From: Filifactor villosus
GTDB lineage: Bacteria > Bacillota > Clostridia > Peptostreptococcales > Filifactoraceae
Reading direction: 5' to 3'
DNA length: 64,000 nucleotides
NCBI RefSeq assembly: GCF_042652965.1
Contig: NZ_JBHSHL010000009.1
Location: 6,890-70,889 of the forward strand
A program made the position numbers and the translations under genes. Position 1 is the first letter of the stretch; each line of letters opens with the position of its first letter. The notes beneath the pieces were generated by a model. It worked only from the letters and a program-made list of their open reading frames with translations. It did no database searches and was not told the origin of the DNA. Below, in pieces: positions 16,826 through 26,416 of the stretch.

Positions 16826-17959
16826 GTGAAACGATTTTTGAAAACCGCAGCATTAACACTTGCTTCCGTCATCATGCTTTCCGCTTGTGGCGGCGGAAGT
16901 GCGGACCAGTTGGCCAAGGTGAACGGACAGGTAATTACAAAGGATGATTTTAAGAGGACACTTTCCCTCTATTCCCCGTCATACGAGCTCCAGTTCGGTC
17001 CGACGGTATGGGAGATGGAGATCGAACCGGGTGTGACCTTTGCTCAGAAGTTTCAGGAAGAGATCTATGAGAAGATGATCACGGATAAGGTGCTTGAGGA
17101 GGCAGCAACGGAGGAAGGTATCACCGTTACTGATGAAGAGGTTGAAAAAGATTTTGAAGAATTGAGTGCCACTTTGAAACAGCAGGAAGCCTTCAAAAAG
17201 ATGATGGACGAAAACAAGATCGATGACGAGTACCTCAAGGGACAGATCAAAAAGGATAAGACGATCCAAAAGTTCTTTGACAAAAAGATGGAAGAGAGCA
17301 AGGTCAGCGACGAGGAAGCCAAGAAATACTATGATGAGCACATCGAAGACTTCACCAAGTCCGAGGTAAAGGCATCTCATATTTTGATATCTACAAGGGA
17401 TGAAGCGACACAAGCTCCTTTGTCGGATGCAGAAAAGGCGAAAAAGAAAGAAGAAGCCGAAGCGATCTTAAAGCAGGCAAAGAGTGGAAAAAACTTTGCC
17501 GAGCTTGCACAGCAACATTCTCAAGATCCGGGTTCGGCGAAACTGGGTGGAGATCTGGGTTACTTTGACAAAAAAAGAATGGTGCCCGAATTTAGTGAGG
17601 TTGCCTTTGCTCTTAAGGTGGGAGAAATCTCGGACCTCGTTGAGACTGAATACGGCTACCATATCATCAAGTTGATCGACAAAAAAGAAGCGGAAGTGGA
17701 AAGTTTTGAATCTGTAAAACAAGGCATCAAAGACAACCTTGAATATGACAAATACAATGCTTTGGTTGAAGAGCTGAAAGGAAAGGCGAAGATCGAACGT
17801 AGTGAAGAGAACCTCAAGAAGGTAGAGGAAGAGATTGCGAAAGAAAGAGAACAAAAAGCGAAGGCGGATCAGGAAGCATCGGCTCCGGCGGAAGGCGAAC
17901 AAAATGCCGAGAATACTGAGGGAACAGAAAACACCGAAGCTACGGATTCTACGAAATAA
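16826..17959 (+). CDS. prsA: Foldase lipoprotein with PpiC-type peptidyl-prolyl isomerase domain (PrsA-like)
   Basis: This 377-residue exported lipoprotein helps fold secreted proteins outside the membrane. A signal peptide ends in the lipobox MLSACGGG (Cys near residue 21). A SurA-type helical N-domain follows (VNGQVITKDDFKR, then a long charged region). The parvulin rotamase domain lies at about residues 180-290 (KASHILISTRDEA, QDPGSAKLGGDLGYFDKKRMVPEF, TEYGYHIIKL). The tail is Glu/Ala/Thr rich and disordered. The start codon is GTG with AGGAG 10 bases upstream. A terminator follows. Confidence 0.9.
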   Translation: MKRFLKTAALTLASVIMLSACGGGSADQLAKVNGQVITKDDFKRTLSLYSPSYELQFGPTVWEMEIEPGVTFAQKFQEEIYEKMITDKVLEEAATEEGITVTDEEVEKDFEELSATLKQQEAFKKMMDENKIDDEYLKGQIKKDKTIQKFFDKKMEESKVSDEEAKKYYDEHIEDFTKSEVKASHILISTRDEATQAPLSDAEKAKKKEEAEAILKQAKSGKNFAELAQQHSQDPGSAKLGGDLGYFDKKRMVPEFSEVAFALKVGEISDLVETEYGYHIIKLIDKKEAEVESFESVKQGIKDNLEYDKYNALVEELKGKAKIERSEENLKKVEEEIAKEREQKAKADQEASAPAEGEQNAENTEGTENTEATDSTK

Positions 17960-17991
17960 CACATTGTTTATATACTGATGAGAAACCAAAG

Positions 17992-18023
17992 GACATTTAG
18001 TATCAATTACTAAATGCCTTTTT
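17992..18023 (+). terminator. Terminator after the PrsA-like gene
   Basis: CATTTAGTA (17994-18002) pairs with TACTAAATG (18008-18016) around TCAAT and is followed by CCTTTTTGG. It lies 33 bp after the stop codon. Confidence 0.8.
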
Positions 18024-18052
18024 GGTTATAGAGATAAATTGGGAGAATATTT

Positions 18053-19684
18053 ATGAGCCAATCAGAACAGAAAACATTTGTAAAGGGAGCTGCAATCTTA
18101 GGGCTTGCAGGGATTCTTGTCAAGGTCTTGGGAGCGGTCTTTAAGATCCCGCTTGTATCGATCATTACTTCTACGGGAATGGGTTATTACAGCTCCGCCT
18201 ATCCGATCTACGTTATGCTTTTGGCAGTTGCGACTTCGGGATTTCCGATAGCGATCTCCAAGATGGTCGCTGAGAGAAGGGCGAAGGGAAACGTCAAAGG
18301 AGCAAACCGTATCTTCAGGACCATCCTGCCTTTTATGGCGGTATTGGGACTTGTGACCTCTTTGGGCCTCTTCCTCTTCTCGGAGTTTGTGGCGGAGAAG
18401 ATGTTGCATAATCCCAAGGCGGTACATTCGTTAAGGGCACTGTCGGTTGCCCTGTTCTTTGTTCCTATCATGTCTTCTTACAGGGGATTTTTTCAAGGAA
18501 GGAACAATATGCTCCCCTCCGCCTTATCGCAGATCGCGGAGCAGATAGGCAGGGTGGCAATCGGTCTCACCCTTGCAGCTCTTATGGTCAAACGAGGCTT
18601 GGAGTACGGAGCTGCAGGAGCTTCGATGGGAGCGACCGTCGGTGCCGTCTTCGGTACTTTGACCGTCGTCTTGCTCTACCGCAGGGAAGGGCAGAGGATG
18701 AAGGAGGAGAACCTGATCTCCGCCCCGGGTGAGAGGGAAGGTTCTTCGCAGGTCATAAGAGAACTCCTCTCCATAGCCATTCCCATCATCATAGGCGCTC
18801 TGGTCAAACCTATTATGGACCTCATCGATGCCAATATGGTGATCGAGTTGTTGATGAAGAACGGTATGTCCGAAACGCAGGCCAACTCCAACTTGGGGCA
18901 GCTCAGCGGAATGGCGACTACTATGGTGAACCTGCCTTCCATCGTGATCTCTGCGATCGCCATGAGCGTAGTGCCCGTGATCTCTTACGAATATTTTCAG
19001 GGTGGGATGGAAAAGGCACGAAAAAATGCTGTTCTTGCGATAAGATTTGCTATTCTGATCGGTCTTCCGGCAGGAATCGGACTGATGTCGCTCTCCGAGC
19101 CCATCATGTCGCTTCTCTTTCCCAAGGAGGCAAGTGCCGCGCCGGGACAGATCTTGTTTATCGCTGCGGCCGGCGTTGTATTTTTGAGTCTGATTCAGGT
19201 GCTGACAGCCATTCTTCAGGCGATCGGAAAGGTTTATGTTCCCGTTTTCAACCTTGGAATCGGTGTTGTATTGAAGATCGCTCTGACCTACGTGCTGACA
19301 TCCAACCCTCAACTTGGAGTCAAGGGTGCTGCAATCGGCACCTTGGTCGCCTATATCGTGGCAGCCGTTCTCGACTTTATTGCGGTAAAAAAGCTGCTTC
19401 GCATTTCGTTCAATTTCTCCGAGATCATCCTTCGACCCCTTGTGATCTCCGTAACTATGGGTCTGATTGCCTTTTCGGTGCAGTATGCGGGAAGAATTGT
19501 TCTTGTTGACAACCTCGGAATCTCTTCAGGAGCGAAACTTTCCACCTTGATCGCCATGTCGGTGGCAGGAGTCTTCTTTGTTCTTATGCTCTTTAAGGCC
19601 AAGGTCGTGACCGAAGAAGACCTGAATTCGATGGGAAAAGGCAAGAGAATCGTAGCTGTTTTAAAGAGACTTCACTTGTTGTAA
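18053..19684 (+). CDS. Polysaccharide/lipid flippase of the MOP superfamily (SpoVB/YtgP-like)
   Basis: This 543-residue integral membrane protein has about 14 hydrophobic segments and begins KTFVKGAAILGLAGILVKVLGAVFKIPL, the pattern of the SpoVB/YtgP branch of MOP flippases. These proteins move undecaprenyl-linked cell-wall intermediates across the membrane. The position after pth-mfd-prsA matches the SpoVB-like yabM gene that follows mfd in Bacillus. No spoVT is present between them here. The substrate is likely lipid II or a related precursor, but this is by family only. GGGAGAAT lies upstream of the start. Confidence 0.88.
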   Translation: MSQSEQKTFVKGAAILGLAGILVKVLGAVFKIPLVSIITSTGMGYYSSAYPIYVMLLAVATSGFPIAISKMVAERRAKGNVKGANRIFRTILPFMAVLGLVTSLGLFLFSEFVAEKMLHNPKAVHSLRALSVALFFVPIMSSYRGFFQGRNNMLPSALSQIAEQIGRVAIGLTLAALMVKRGLEYGAAGASMGATVGAVFGTLTVVLLYRREGQRMKEENLISAPGEREGSSQVIRELLSIAIPIIIGALVKPIMDLIDANMVIELLMKNGMSETQANSNLGQLSGMATTMVNLPSIVISAIAMSVVPVISYEYFQGGMEKARKNAVLAIRFAILIGLPAGIGLMSLSEPIMSLLFPKEASAAPGQILFIAAAGVVFLSLIQVLTAILQAIGKVYVPVFNLGIGVVLKIALTYVLTSNPQLGVKGAAIGTLVAYIVAAVLDFIAVKKLLRISFNFSEIILRPLVISVTMGLIAFSVQYAGRIVLVDNLGISSGAKLSTLIAMSVAGVFFVLMLFKAKVVTEEDLNSMGKGKRIVAVLKRLHLL

Positions 19685-20027
19685 AATAGGGTTTTCATCT
19701 TCCTGTAGGGCTTTGCCTCCGATCGGCAAGATCAAACCCCTTGCAGAAATGGACGAAACAACAAGAAGAGCTACTAAAAAATATAGTTCGTTTCAAGGAG
19801 AAAAAGGGTATAATAGATAGACAACAAATGTTATAATAGAAGTGTTTGGAAAAATTTTCCGCAAATTCGGACAGAAGATTGAAAAAAGTTCGATATAGAT
19901 AGTTTTTGTTGAGAAAGGGGATGACATCTCCGCATAAGGAAGTGTCCGGACCCCTGCGGTCTGTGCGTAAGAGATCCGTTTTGAATAAAGATAGACAGTT
20001 AAGATATAGAGGAGCTGAATATTAGGA
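19685..20027 (+). promoter_or_regulatory. lon upstream region with two possible -10 boxes
   Basis: This 343-bp gap contains no gene. TATAAT occurs at 19809-19814 and again at 19832-19837, both about 200 bp upstream of lon, but neither has a good -35 at 17 bp. No CIRCE or CtsR-type heat-shock operator was recognised. The long leader (about 190 nt) may carry structure (GGGGATGACATCTCC near 19917). Confidence 0.35.
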
Positions 20028-22427
20028 ATGAGAAAGAAGAGAAGAAAAAAGACTGTCCTGCCCATGATACCGTTGAGGGGATTTTCAGTGTTTCCCTACA
20101 CGGTGATCCACTTCGATGTCGGTAGAGAAAAGTCGATGTTGGCCTTGGATGAGGCGGTAGAGAGCAATCAGATGATTTTTTTGTCCACCCAGATCAATGC
20201 AGAGGTGGACTTACCCAAGAGGGAAGATGTCTACACTACGGGAACAGTGTGTAAGGTCAAACAGATGCTGAAACTGCCGGGCAATTCCCTCAGGGTTTTG
20301 GTGGAGGGTATCTATAGGGCACAGATCCAAGACATTGTGTCCGACGATCCCTTCTTCCTTGTGGAAACGATAGAACTTCCCGAAGAAGAGGAGGAAGAGA
20401 CCCTCGATATCAAGGGTCTTAGAAGGATGACCCTGCGAAGTTTCGAGCAGTATGTCATGGTAGGCAACCGGTTGACGCCCGAAGTATTGCTCGGCCTTGA
20501 CGAAATCGAGGACATCGGTCAGTTCTGCGATGTCATTATCTCCCATCTTATGTTGAAGCAGTCGACCAGGCAGGAACTTTTGGAAACGTATGTTCCAAGC
20601 CGGAGATTAAGACGGCTCTACGAAGTTCTTTTAGAAGAGATCGAAATTCTTGAGATCGAAAACAAGATAGAAAATCAGGTCAAGCAACAGGTCAATCAAT
20701 TTCAGAAAGATTATTATTTGAGGGAGCAGATCCGCGCCATCCACAAAGAACTCGGTGAGGAAAGTGCCTCCGATGAAGCGCAGGATTACAGGGAGAAACT
20801 TAACAAGCTGGAGCTTGCGGATCACATCCATGAAAAAATAGAAAAAGAGATCAACCGTTATGCCAAGACTTCTACGGCTTCAGCGGAGAGCAGTGTGATA
20901 CGGACCTATCTTGAAACGGTGCTGGAACTGCCTTGGAACAAGAGTACCGAGGACAATAACGATATCGACCATGCACAGAAGGTTCTGGATGAAGACCATT
21001 ACGGCATGGAGAAGGTAAAGGAAAGGATCTTGGAGTTTCTTGCGGTAAGGCAGATATCAAAGAACCTGAAATCGCCGATCATTTGTTTGGTAGGGCCTCC
21101 CGGGGTAGGAAAGACCTCGATTGCCAAATCGGTTGCTCGTTCACTCAATCGAGAGTTTATCAGGATGTCGCTGGGGGGAGTCAGGGACGAATCCGAAATC
21201 CGCGGACATCGTCGCACCTATGTGGGAGCGATCCCCGGAAGGATTATTTCTTCCATCAAGGATGTTAAGGTCAACAATCCGGTCTTTCTCTTCGATGAGA
21301 TCGATAAGATGACCTCCGATTTTCGTGGAGATCCGGCATCGGCGATGCTTGAAGTCCTCGATCCCGAACAAAATAAGGATTTTGTCGATCATTACCTCGA
21401 ACTGCCCTTCGATTTGTCGAAGGTCCTGTTTATCACGACTGCCAACACCTTGTCCACCATTCCCAGACCCTTGTATGACAGGATGGAAGTCATCGAGCTC
21501 AGCGGCTATACCGAGCAGGAAAAAGTCAGGATAGCAGCGGACTTCCTTGTACCCAAGGTCTGTGCTGAGAACGGTTTAGGTAAGAAGTACCTTAGAATGT
21601 CCGATGAAGTTCTCTTTGAGATCATCCGTTCTTATACGAAGGAATCGGGAGTGAGGGGGCTTGAGAGGGAGATCGGGAAGATCTGCCGAAAATGTGCCAT
21701 CGATAAGGTGAGGAATCCCAAAAAGAAGTATGTCTTGATCAATGCACAAAATCTGCAAAAGTATCTGGGCAAACAGAAATTCCGATACTCCAAGGCCGAT
21801 AAGGCAGCTGTGATCGGAGCGGTCAACGGAATGGCTTGGACTCAGGTCGGCGGAGAGACTTTGAATATAGAGGCGATGGTGTTGAATGGAAGCGGAAAGC
21901 TTGAACTTACGGGAAAACTTGGAGAAGTGATGAAGGAGTCGGCGAAGGCGGGTCATTCATACTTGCGAAACGTCGCCGAAAACTACGGGATCTCCGGTGA
22001 TTTCTATAAAGAAAAGGACATCCACATCCACATTCCTGAAGGAGCGATCCCCAAGGACGGACCTTCGGCAGGAGTATCGATGTTTACCGCGATGATCTCT
22101 GCGTTGGGACAGATACCGATTCGTTCCGGAGTTGCCATGACCGGAGAGATCACCTTGAGAGGAAGGGTGCTTCCTGTAGGGGGGATCAAGGAGAAGGTTC
22201 TCGCTGCCTACCGTTCGGATATCAGAGAGATCATCTTACCGATAGAAAACGAAAAGGATATCGAAGACATTCCCAAGGAAGTCAGAGATGAGATCCATTT
22301 CCATTTGGTTGAACACTTGGAAGAAGTTCTCGATATCTCTTTGGAAAAATCGAAGAAAAAAACAAAGAAGACAAAGGGCAGAGGTGCGACGTTTCAAGGG
22401 GAAATAGGCTCGCGACCTTCCGTTTAG
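20028..22427 (+). CDS. lon: ATP-dependent Lon protease (LonA type)
   Basis: This 799-residue AAA+ serine protease degrades misfolded and regulatory proteins. The N-terminal substrate domain starts with LPMIPLRGFSVFPYTVIHFDVG. A coiled-coil region lies near residues 200-270. Walker A is GPPGVGKTS (about 355) and Walker B FLFDEIDKM. The catalytic serine is residue 680 in PKDGPSAGVSM, with the lysine in the downstream GGIKEKVLAAYRSD. Full length. It is followed by a terminator and engB, the lonA-ysxC order of Bacillus. Confidence 0.96.
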   Translation: MRKKRRKKTVLPMIPLRGFSVFPYTVIHFDVGREKSMLALDEAVESNQMIFLSTQINAEVDLPKREDVYTTGTVCKVKQMLKLPGNSLRVLVEGIYRAQIQDIVSDDPFFLVETIELPEEEEEETLDIKGLRRMTLRSFEQYVMVGNRLTPEVLLGLDEIEDIGQFCDVIISHLMLKQSTRQELLETYVPSRRLRRLYEVLLEEIEILEIENKIENQVKQQVNQFQKDYYLREQIRAIHKELGEESASDEAQDYREKLNKLELADHIHEKIEKEINRYAKTSTASAESSVIRTYLETVLELPWNKSTEDNNDIDHAQKVLDEDHYGMEKVKERILEFLAVRQISKNLKSPIICLVGPPGVGKTSIAKSVARSLNREFIRMSLGGVRDESEIRGHRRTYVGAIPGRIISSIKDVKVNNPVFLFDEIDKMTSDFRGDPASAMLEVLDPEQNKDFVDHYLELPFDLSKVLFITTANTLSTIPRPLYDRMEVIELSGYTEQEKVRIAADFLVPKVCAENGLGKKYLRMSDEVLFEIIRSYTKESGVRGLEREIGKICRKCAIDKVRNPKKKYVLINAQNLQKYLGKQKFRYSKADKAAVIGAVNGMAWTQVGGETLNIEAMVLNGSGKLELTGKLGEVMKESAKAGHSYLRNVAENYGISGDFYKEKDIHIHIPEGAIPKDGPSAGVSMFTAMISALGQIPIRSGVAMTGEITLRGRVLPVGGIKEKVLAAYRSDIREIILPIENEKDIEDIPKEVRDEIHFHLVEHLEEVLDISLEKSKKKTKKTKGRGATFQGEIGSRPSV

Positions 22428-22635
22428 AACCTTCTGCTGAGAATATGGACTTTGAAATAATCAAAGAAAGAGAGAGGTAGGAAATAAAACAAAGGAAGAA
22501 GGTCTTCGTGGGAATGGATTTTCTGAATCCTGTTGTTTTGTGCGGCTTTCACTCAAGGATTGAAGAGATCACCCGATCTTTCTGTGTAAGGGTTTATCTC
22601 CAAAAGGATTTGTTTTATTAAAGAAAAGAATAGGT

Positions 22636-22671
22636 GGGGGGCAGACAAACTTGCTGTCTGCCCCTATTTTT
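22636..22671 (+). terminator. Strong terminator after lon
   Basis: GGGGCAGAC (22638-22646) pairs perfectly with GTCTGCCCC (22656-22664) around AAACTTGCT, followed by TATTTTT. It lies immediately upstream of the engB ribosome site (GGGAGG), so it ends lon transcription or attenuates readthrough into engB. The 208 bp between the lon stop and this hairpin hold nothing else I can name. Confidence 0.85.
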
Positions 22672-22685
22672 AAAGGGAGGACAGT

Positions 22686-23312
22686 ATGAAAATCAAAGAT
22701 GTTCAAATGAATTTGAGTGCGGTGGACAGCCGTCACTATCCTGAAGACAACTTGCTCCAGGTCGCCTTTGTCGGGCGTTCCAACGTGGGCAAATCCTCGA
22801 CCATCAATACCCTCCTGAATCGACGAAGTATAGCCAGGGTCAGTTCAAGCCCCGGAAAGACCAGAACGATCAACTTCTACATGGTCAATGAGCAATTCTA
22901 CCTTGTGGATCTTCCCGGTTACGGCTATGCCAAACTGTCAAAGTCCGAGAAGGAGCATTGGGGAAAGATGATGCAGGACTACTTCATCAAATCGAAGAAC
23001 CTCATCCACCTTTTTTTGCTCATCGATATCCGCCACGAGCCAAAGGATACCGACATTCAAATGTATGAATTTGCAAAGTATTGGAATATTCCGGTCAGCG
23101 TGATCGCCACTAAGTCGGACAAACTCAAACGCAGTCAGTTACAGAAACATACCTCCGCCATCCGAAAGGGATTGAAACTTGCGCCGGAAGAAAAGATCTA
23201 CCCTCTTTCTTCTCTGAACAAAACGGGACAGGAAGCGGTATGGGAGCAGATGAAAGCCATCTACGAAGAGCATGGCGTTCTTATTGACAGTGAGGAAGAA
23301 AACGAAGAGTAG
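22686..23312 (+). CDS. engB: Ribosome biogenesis GTPase EngB/YsxC
   Basis: This 208-residue TRAFAC GTPase is required for large-subunit assembly. G1 is FVGRSNVGKSSTIN (about residue 30), with G2/G3 SSSPGKTRTINFY and DLPGYGYAK, and G4 TKSDKLKR. The C-terminal tail is acidic (DSEEENEE). AAAGGGAGG precedes the ATG. It follows lon as in many Firmicutes. Confidence 0.95.
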   Translation: MKIKDVQMNLSAVDSRHYPEDNLLQVAFVGRSNVGKSSTINTLLNRRSIARVSSSPGKTRTINFYMVNEQFYLVDLPGYGYAKLSKSEKEHWGKMMQDYFIKSKNLIHLFLLIDIRHEPKDTDIQMYEFAKYWNIPVSVIATKSDKLKRSQLQKHTSAIRKGLKLAPEEKIYPLSSLNKTGQEAVWEQMKAIYEEHGVLIDSEEENEE

Positions 23313-23330
23313 TCTGTATATTAAGAGGTT

Positions 23331-24071
23331 GTGAAAGATATGGAGAAAATAAGAGATTTTAAGATACAAAACTATCTTATCAAGATCAAATCCGGTTTTT
23401 TTATGGCTACGGTATTGGTAGGTCTGCTTTTGAGCTTTCAGATCAACAGTCCGATCAATACGGAACGGGAGATCTCCTATACGACCAGGGTCTTAGCGAA
23501 TCAGATCAATCGGGAGAAGCTGACCATCAATTACTTAAAAAAAGAAAGGAAGAAGGCGGAGAAGGATAAACGTGATCTTCAACAGTTTTATCTGGGCGAT
23601 GATCCTTCGTACGAAAAACTCAAAGAACAACTTGACAGAATGAAACTTTTGACAGGAGAATATGACGTTCAGGGAGAAGGTGTCATTTTGCGCATCGACT
23701 CGGGAACGGGGGAGAATATCGCCCATGTTATTGAGAGTAAGAAAGTTCTGATTCTGTTGCTCAATGAGCTTAAGGTGCAGGGTGCAGAAGTGATCTCGCT
23801 CAACGGACAGAGAGTTGGAAACCAAAGCGGCATCACGCTTGCGGGCAACAACCTCGATATCAACAACACCGAGATCGCTCCTACTTATGAGATCCGTGTT
23901 ATAGGAAATTCCAAGCAACTCTATCTCTATCTCAAGGATAAGAGCGTTATTATGAAGTTTATGAAAGATGTCTATCAATTCAAGCTATCACTCAAACAGA
24001 GCAACAACGTCCTGATCGAAGCGGATCCTTATCGCAAAAAGATCAGCACAAAAGACGATGCAAAACGATAG
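23331..24071 (+). CDS. DUF881 family membrane-anchored protein
   Basis: This protein of 246 residues has one N-terminal transmembrane helix (FFMATVLVGLLLSFQI, about residues 21-37), a coiled-coil region (residues 60-110) and the DUF881 core (EGVILRIDSGTG, NELKVQGAEVISLNGQRV, YEIRVIGNSKQLYLYL). DUF881 proteins are widespread in Firmicutes, often near division or cell-wall genes, and their function is not established. The start is a GTG at 23331 or an ATG at 23340, as AGAGG is at suboptimal distance from both. It runs close behind engB and before a small gene. Confidence 0.85.
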   Translation: MKDMEKIRDFKIQNYLIKIKSGFFMATVLVGLLLSFQINSPINTEREISYTTRVLANQINREKLTINYLKKERKKAEKDKRDLQQFYLGDDPSYEKLKEQLDRMKLLTGEYDVQGEGVILRIDSGTGENIAHVIESKKVLILLLNELKVQGAEVISLNGQRVGNQSGITLAGNNLDINNTEIAPTYEIRVIGNSKQLYLYLKDKSVIMKFMKDVYQFKLSLKQSNNVLIEADPYRKKISTKDDAKR

Positions 24072-24115
24072 ACAAGAAGAGATATTGCCGTTTGAGGCTT
24101 AGGAGGTGCGAGAAG

Positions 24116-24418
24116 ATGGGCTATACGATTTTATCGGAGATCACTCCATATAATCACTCGTTTTTATTCCATATTTTTGAAAATGATGATAAAATATACT
24201 TGAATATGCCCAAGAGTGTTTTAGTCGTTTGGGTTCAAGAAGTTCATCCGGACTATGCGAGTCTGGACATCAGACCCGTACTCAAGGTCGAATTGGCACA
24301 GGACGAATTGAACCTTGCGGATAAGGGCTACACGTTGATTAGAGAGATATTGAGACGTGAGATTATTGATTTTGAAGCATACGAGTTTCAAGAAAAAGAT
24401 ATTTTAAGACACCTATAA
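24116..24418 (+). CDS. Small protein of unknown function
   Basis: This 100-residue soluble protein begins MGYTILSEITPYNHSFLFHIFENDD and ends in an acidic tail. No known motif is visible and I do not recognise the family. The ATG at 24116 is chosen because AGGAGG lies eight to nine bases upstream. The ATG at 24092 adds eight residues without a site. It lies 44 bp after the DUF881 gene and is probably co-transcribed with it. Confidence 0.65.
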   Translation: MGYTILSEITPYNHSFLFHIFENDDKIYLNMPKSVLVVWVQEVHPDYASLDIRPVLKVELAQDELNLADKGYTLIREILRREIIDFEAYEFQEKDILRHL

Positions 24419-24621
24419 TTCGACTTTTTCGGCAAGAACAGGGGAGTATCTTTTGGCATACATACAAGAAGGGAGACTCGATACCCTGTCTTTCCTGCGA
24501 AAAGGGGATATTACCTCCTGAACCCTGACAGTTTTAAGGAGACCCCTGTGGAAAACCAAACGAAAAAGTCGGTTATATCATACAATTTTTAAAAACTACT
24601 TTAATGTCTTGGGAGGATGCT

Positions 24622-26235
24622 ATGGCACTACACATAATTCCGCAACTTTTTGCAGGATTAGGAATGTTTCTCTACGGAATGAATCTTATGGGGGGCGGGC
24701 TTGAGAAGGCTGCCGGGAATAAGATGAAGCACATTATCGGACTGCTTACAAAGAACAGATTTATCTCCGTTCTGGTGGGAATCTTTGTGACGGGAGTCAT
24801 CCAAAGTTCATCCGCGACGACCGTTATGGTGGTGGGATTTGTAAATGCGAGTTTGATGTCGTTGAACCAGGCGATCGGGATCATCATGGGTGCAAACATA
24901 GGAACCACCGTGACGGCACAGCTCGTGTCCTTTGATTTGGAATCGATCGCACCGGTTGCGATTGGAATCGGTGTGCTATTGATGATGTTAAAAAAGACAA
25001 AACGTGCCAAAAACTTTGCCGAAATACTTGTGGGTTTCGGGATTCTTTTTGTAGGGATGAATTTTATGAAGGACTCTTTGGCACCTTTGAGGGAGTACCA
25101 AGGATTCCGCGATCTTTTGGTCTACTTCGGACACAATGCCTTCCTCGGTATCCTGATGGGCTTTCTTCTGACTTTGATCTTACAGAGTTCTTCGGCTTCC
25201 ATAGGAATACTCGTAGCCTTGGCTTCTCAGGGGGTGCTTCCTTTGGAATCAGCTCTGCCCATCTTATATGGAGATAATATCGGGACCTGTACTACAGCCT
25301 TGATCTCAAGTATCGGTGCCAGCAGGAATGCGCAGAGGGCCGCTATCATGCACTTGGTATTCAATATCATAGGAACAATCTTGTTTTCGATGGTGTTGAT
25401 GTATCCCATCAGGGAATTGGTCATCTTTATCAACCCTGATTCGACGGCAAGACAGATTGCAAATGCACACTCGCTTTTCAACATCATCAACGTGGTCATC
25501 CAATTCCCCTTTGCGGGTCTGATTGTCAAAATCGCCGAAAAATTGGTGCCTATAACAGCCGGGGAACTCTCTGCCGTTCATACGAGCCGTTTGGACGAGC
25601 GTATGCTGGAGACGCCGACCATCGCCTTAGAGAATACCCTGATGGAGTGCCTAAATATGGGAGAACTTGCGAAGAAATCACTTGTCGGTGCGATGAAGGG
25701 CTTTGTCGATAAAGATGAAGAGAGTGTTAAGAGCGTTTTGGAGCTGGAGAAACAGATCAATCAGATGCAACTCGATCTGGTCGATTACCTCGTCAAACTT
25801 TCGAACACGACCTTGTCGGCTGATGACAGAACCATCGTAGACAACTTGTTCAGTGTAGTCAGCAATGTTGAACGCATCGGAGATCACGCAGAGAATATAG
25901 CGGAATTGGCAGCCTATGTTATAGAAGAAGATCTTCAGTTTTCCGAGGAAGCTTTGATCGATATCGATATTATGTACCAAAAGGTGCTCAAGTCTCTGGA
26001 GACTGCGTTGGAAGCAAGGAAAACGGGAAAGACCGAACTTGCGGAGGAGACCTTGCGCCTGGAAAACCAGGTCGATATGATAGAAAAGGCCTGCCGTACA
26101 GGGCATATCAACCGCTTGAATCAGAATGTATGCAATCCGAGTTCCGGAATTATGTTCCTGGACTTGTTCAGTAACCTTGAAAGAGTTTCGGATCATGCAC
26201 TCAATATCGCGGATTCCGTGTTGTCCGAGGCTTAG
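24622..26235 (+). CDS. Na+/phosphate symporter (NptA/PNaS family) with C-terminal PhoU-like domain
   Basis: This protein of 537 residues has two inverted Na/Pi cotransporter repeats with the QSSSAT signature (GVIQSSSATTVMV near residue 60 and LILQSSSASIGILVALASQG near 190). A cytoplasmic PhoU-like helical domain spans about residues 330-530 (NVERIGDHAENIAELA, ERVSDHALNIADSV). It imports phosphate, or possibly another anion, with sodium. The ATG at 24622 is preferred since GGGAGG is five bases upstream; the ATG at 24604 lacks a site. The gene stands alone between two gaps of about 180-200 bp. Confidence 0.92.
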   Translation: MALHIIPQLFAGLGMFLYGMNLMGGGLEKAAGNKMKHIIGLLTKNRFISVLVGIFVTGVIQSSSATTVMVVGFVNASLMSLNQAIGIIMGANIGTTVTAQLVSFDLESIAPVAIGIGVLLMMLKKTKRAKNFAEILVGFGILFVGMNFMKDSLAPLREYQGFRDLLVYFGHNAFLGILMGFLLTLILQSSSASIGILVALASQGVLPLESALPILYGDNIGTCTTALISSIGASRNAQRAAIMHLVFNIIGTILFSMVLMYPIRELVIFINPDSTARQIANAHSLFNIINVVIQFPFAGLIVKIAEKLVPITAGELSAVHTSRLDERMLETPTIALENTLMECLNMGELAKKSLVGAMKGFVDKDEESVKSVLELEKQINQMQLDLVDYLVKLSNTTLSADDRTIVDNLFSVVSNVERIGDHAENIAELAAYVIEEDLQFSEEALIDIDIMYQKVLKSLETALEARKTGKTELAEETLRLENQVDMIEKACRTGHINRLNQNVCNPSSGIMFLDLFSNLERVSDHALNIADSVLSEA

Positions 26236-26416
26236 AATTTTGAGAAAGACAGGAGCAGATCGAGCCTCTTTATCTAGCTTCGATCAAAAAAACCAATTAT
26301 AGAAACAATATGAGCTTTGGATACATGCGATCCCGGAAGGAAGCTCGAATGTTCGATCGGTTTCAACGGAGGTTTCTCTCCTGTCACAGTAAAATAAAAG
26401 GAAGGAAACAACGAAG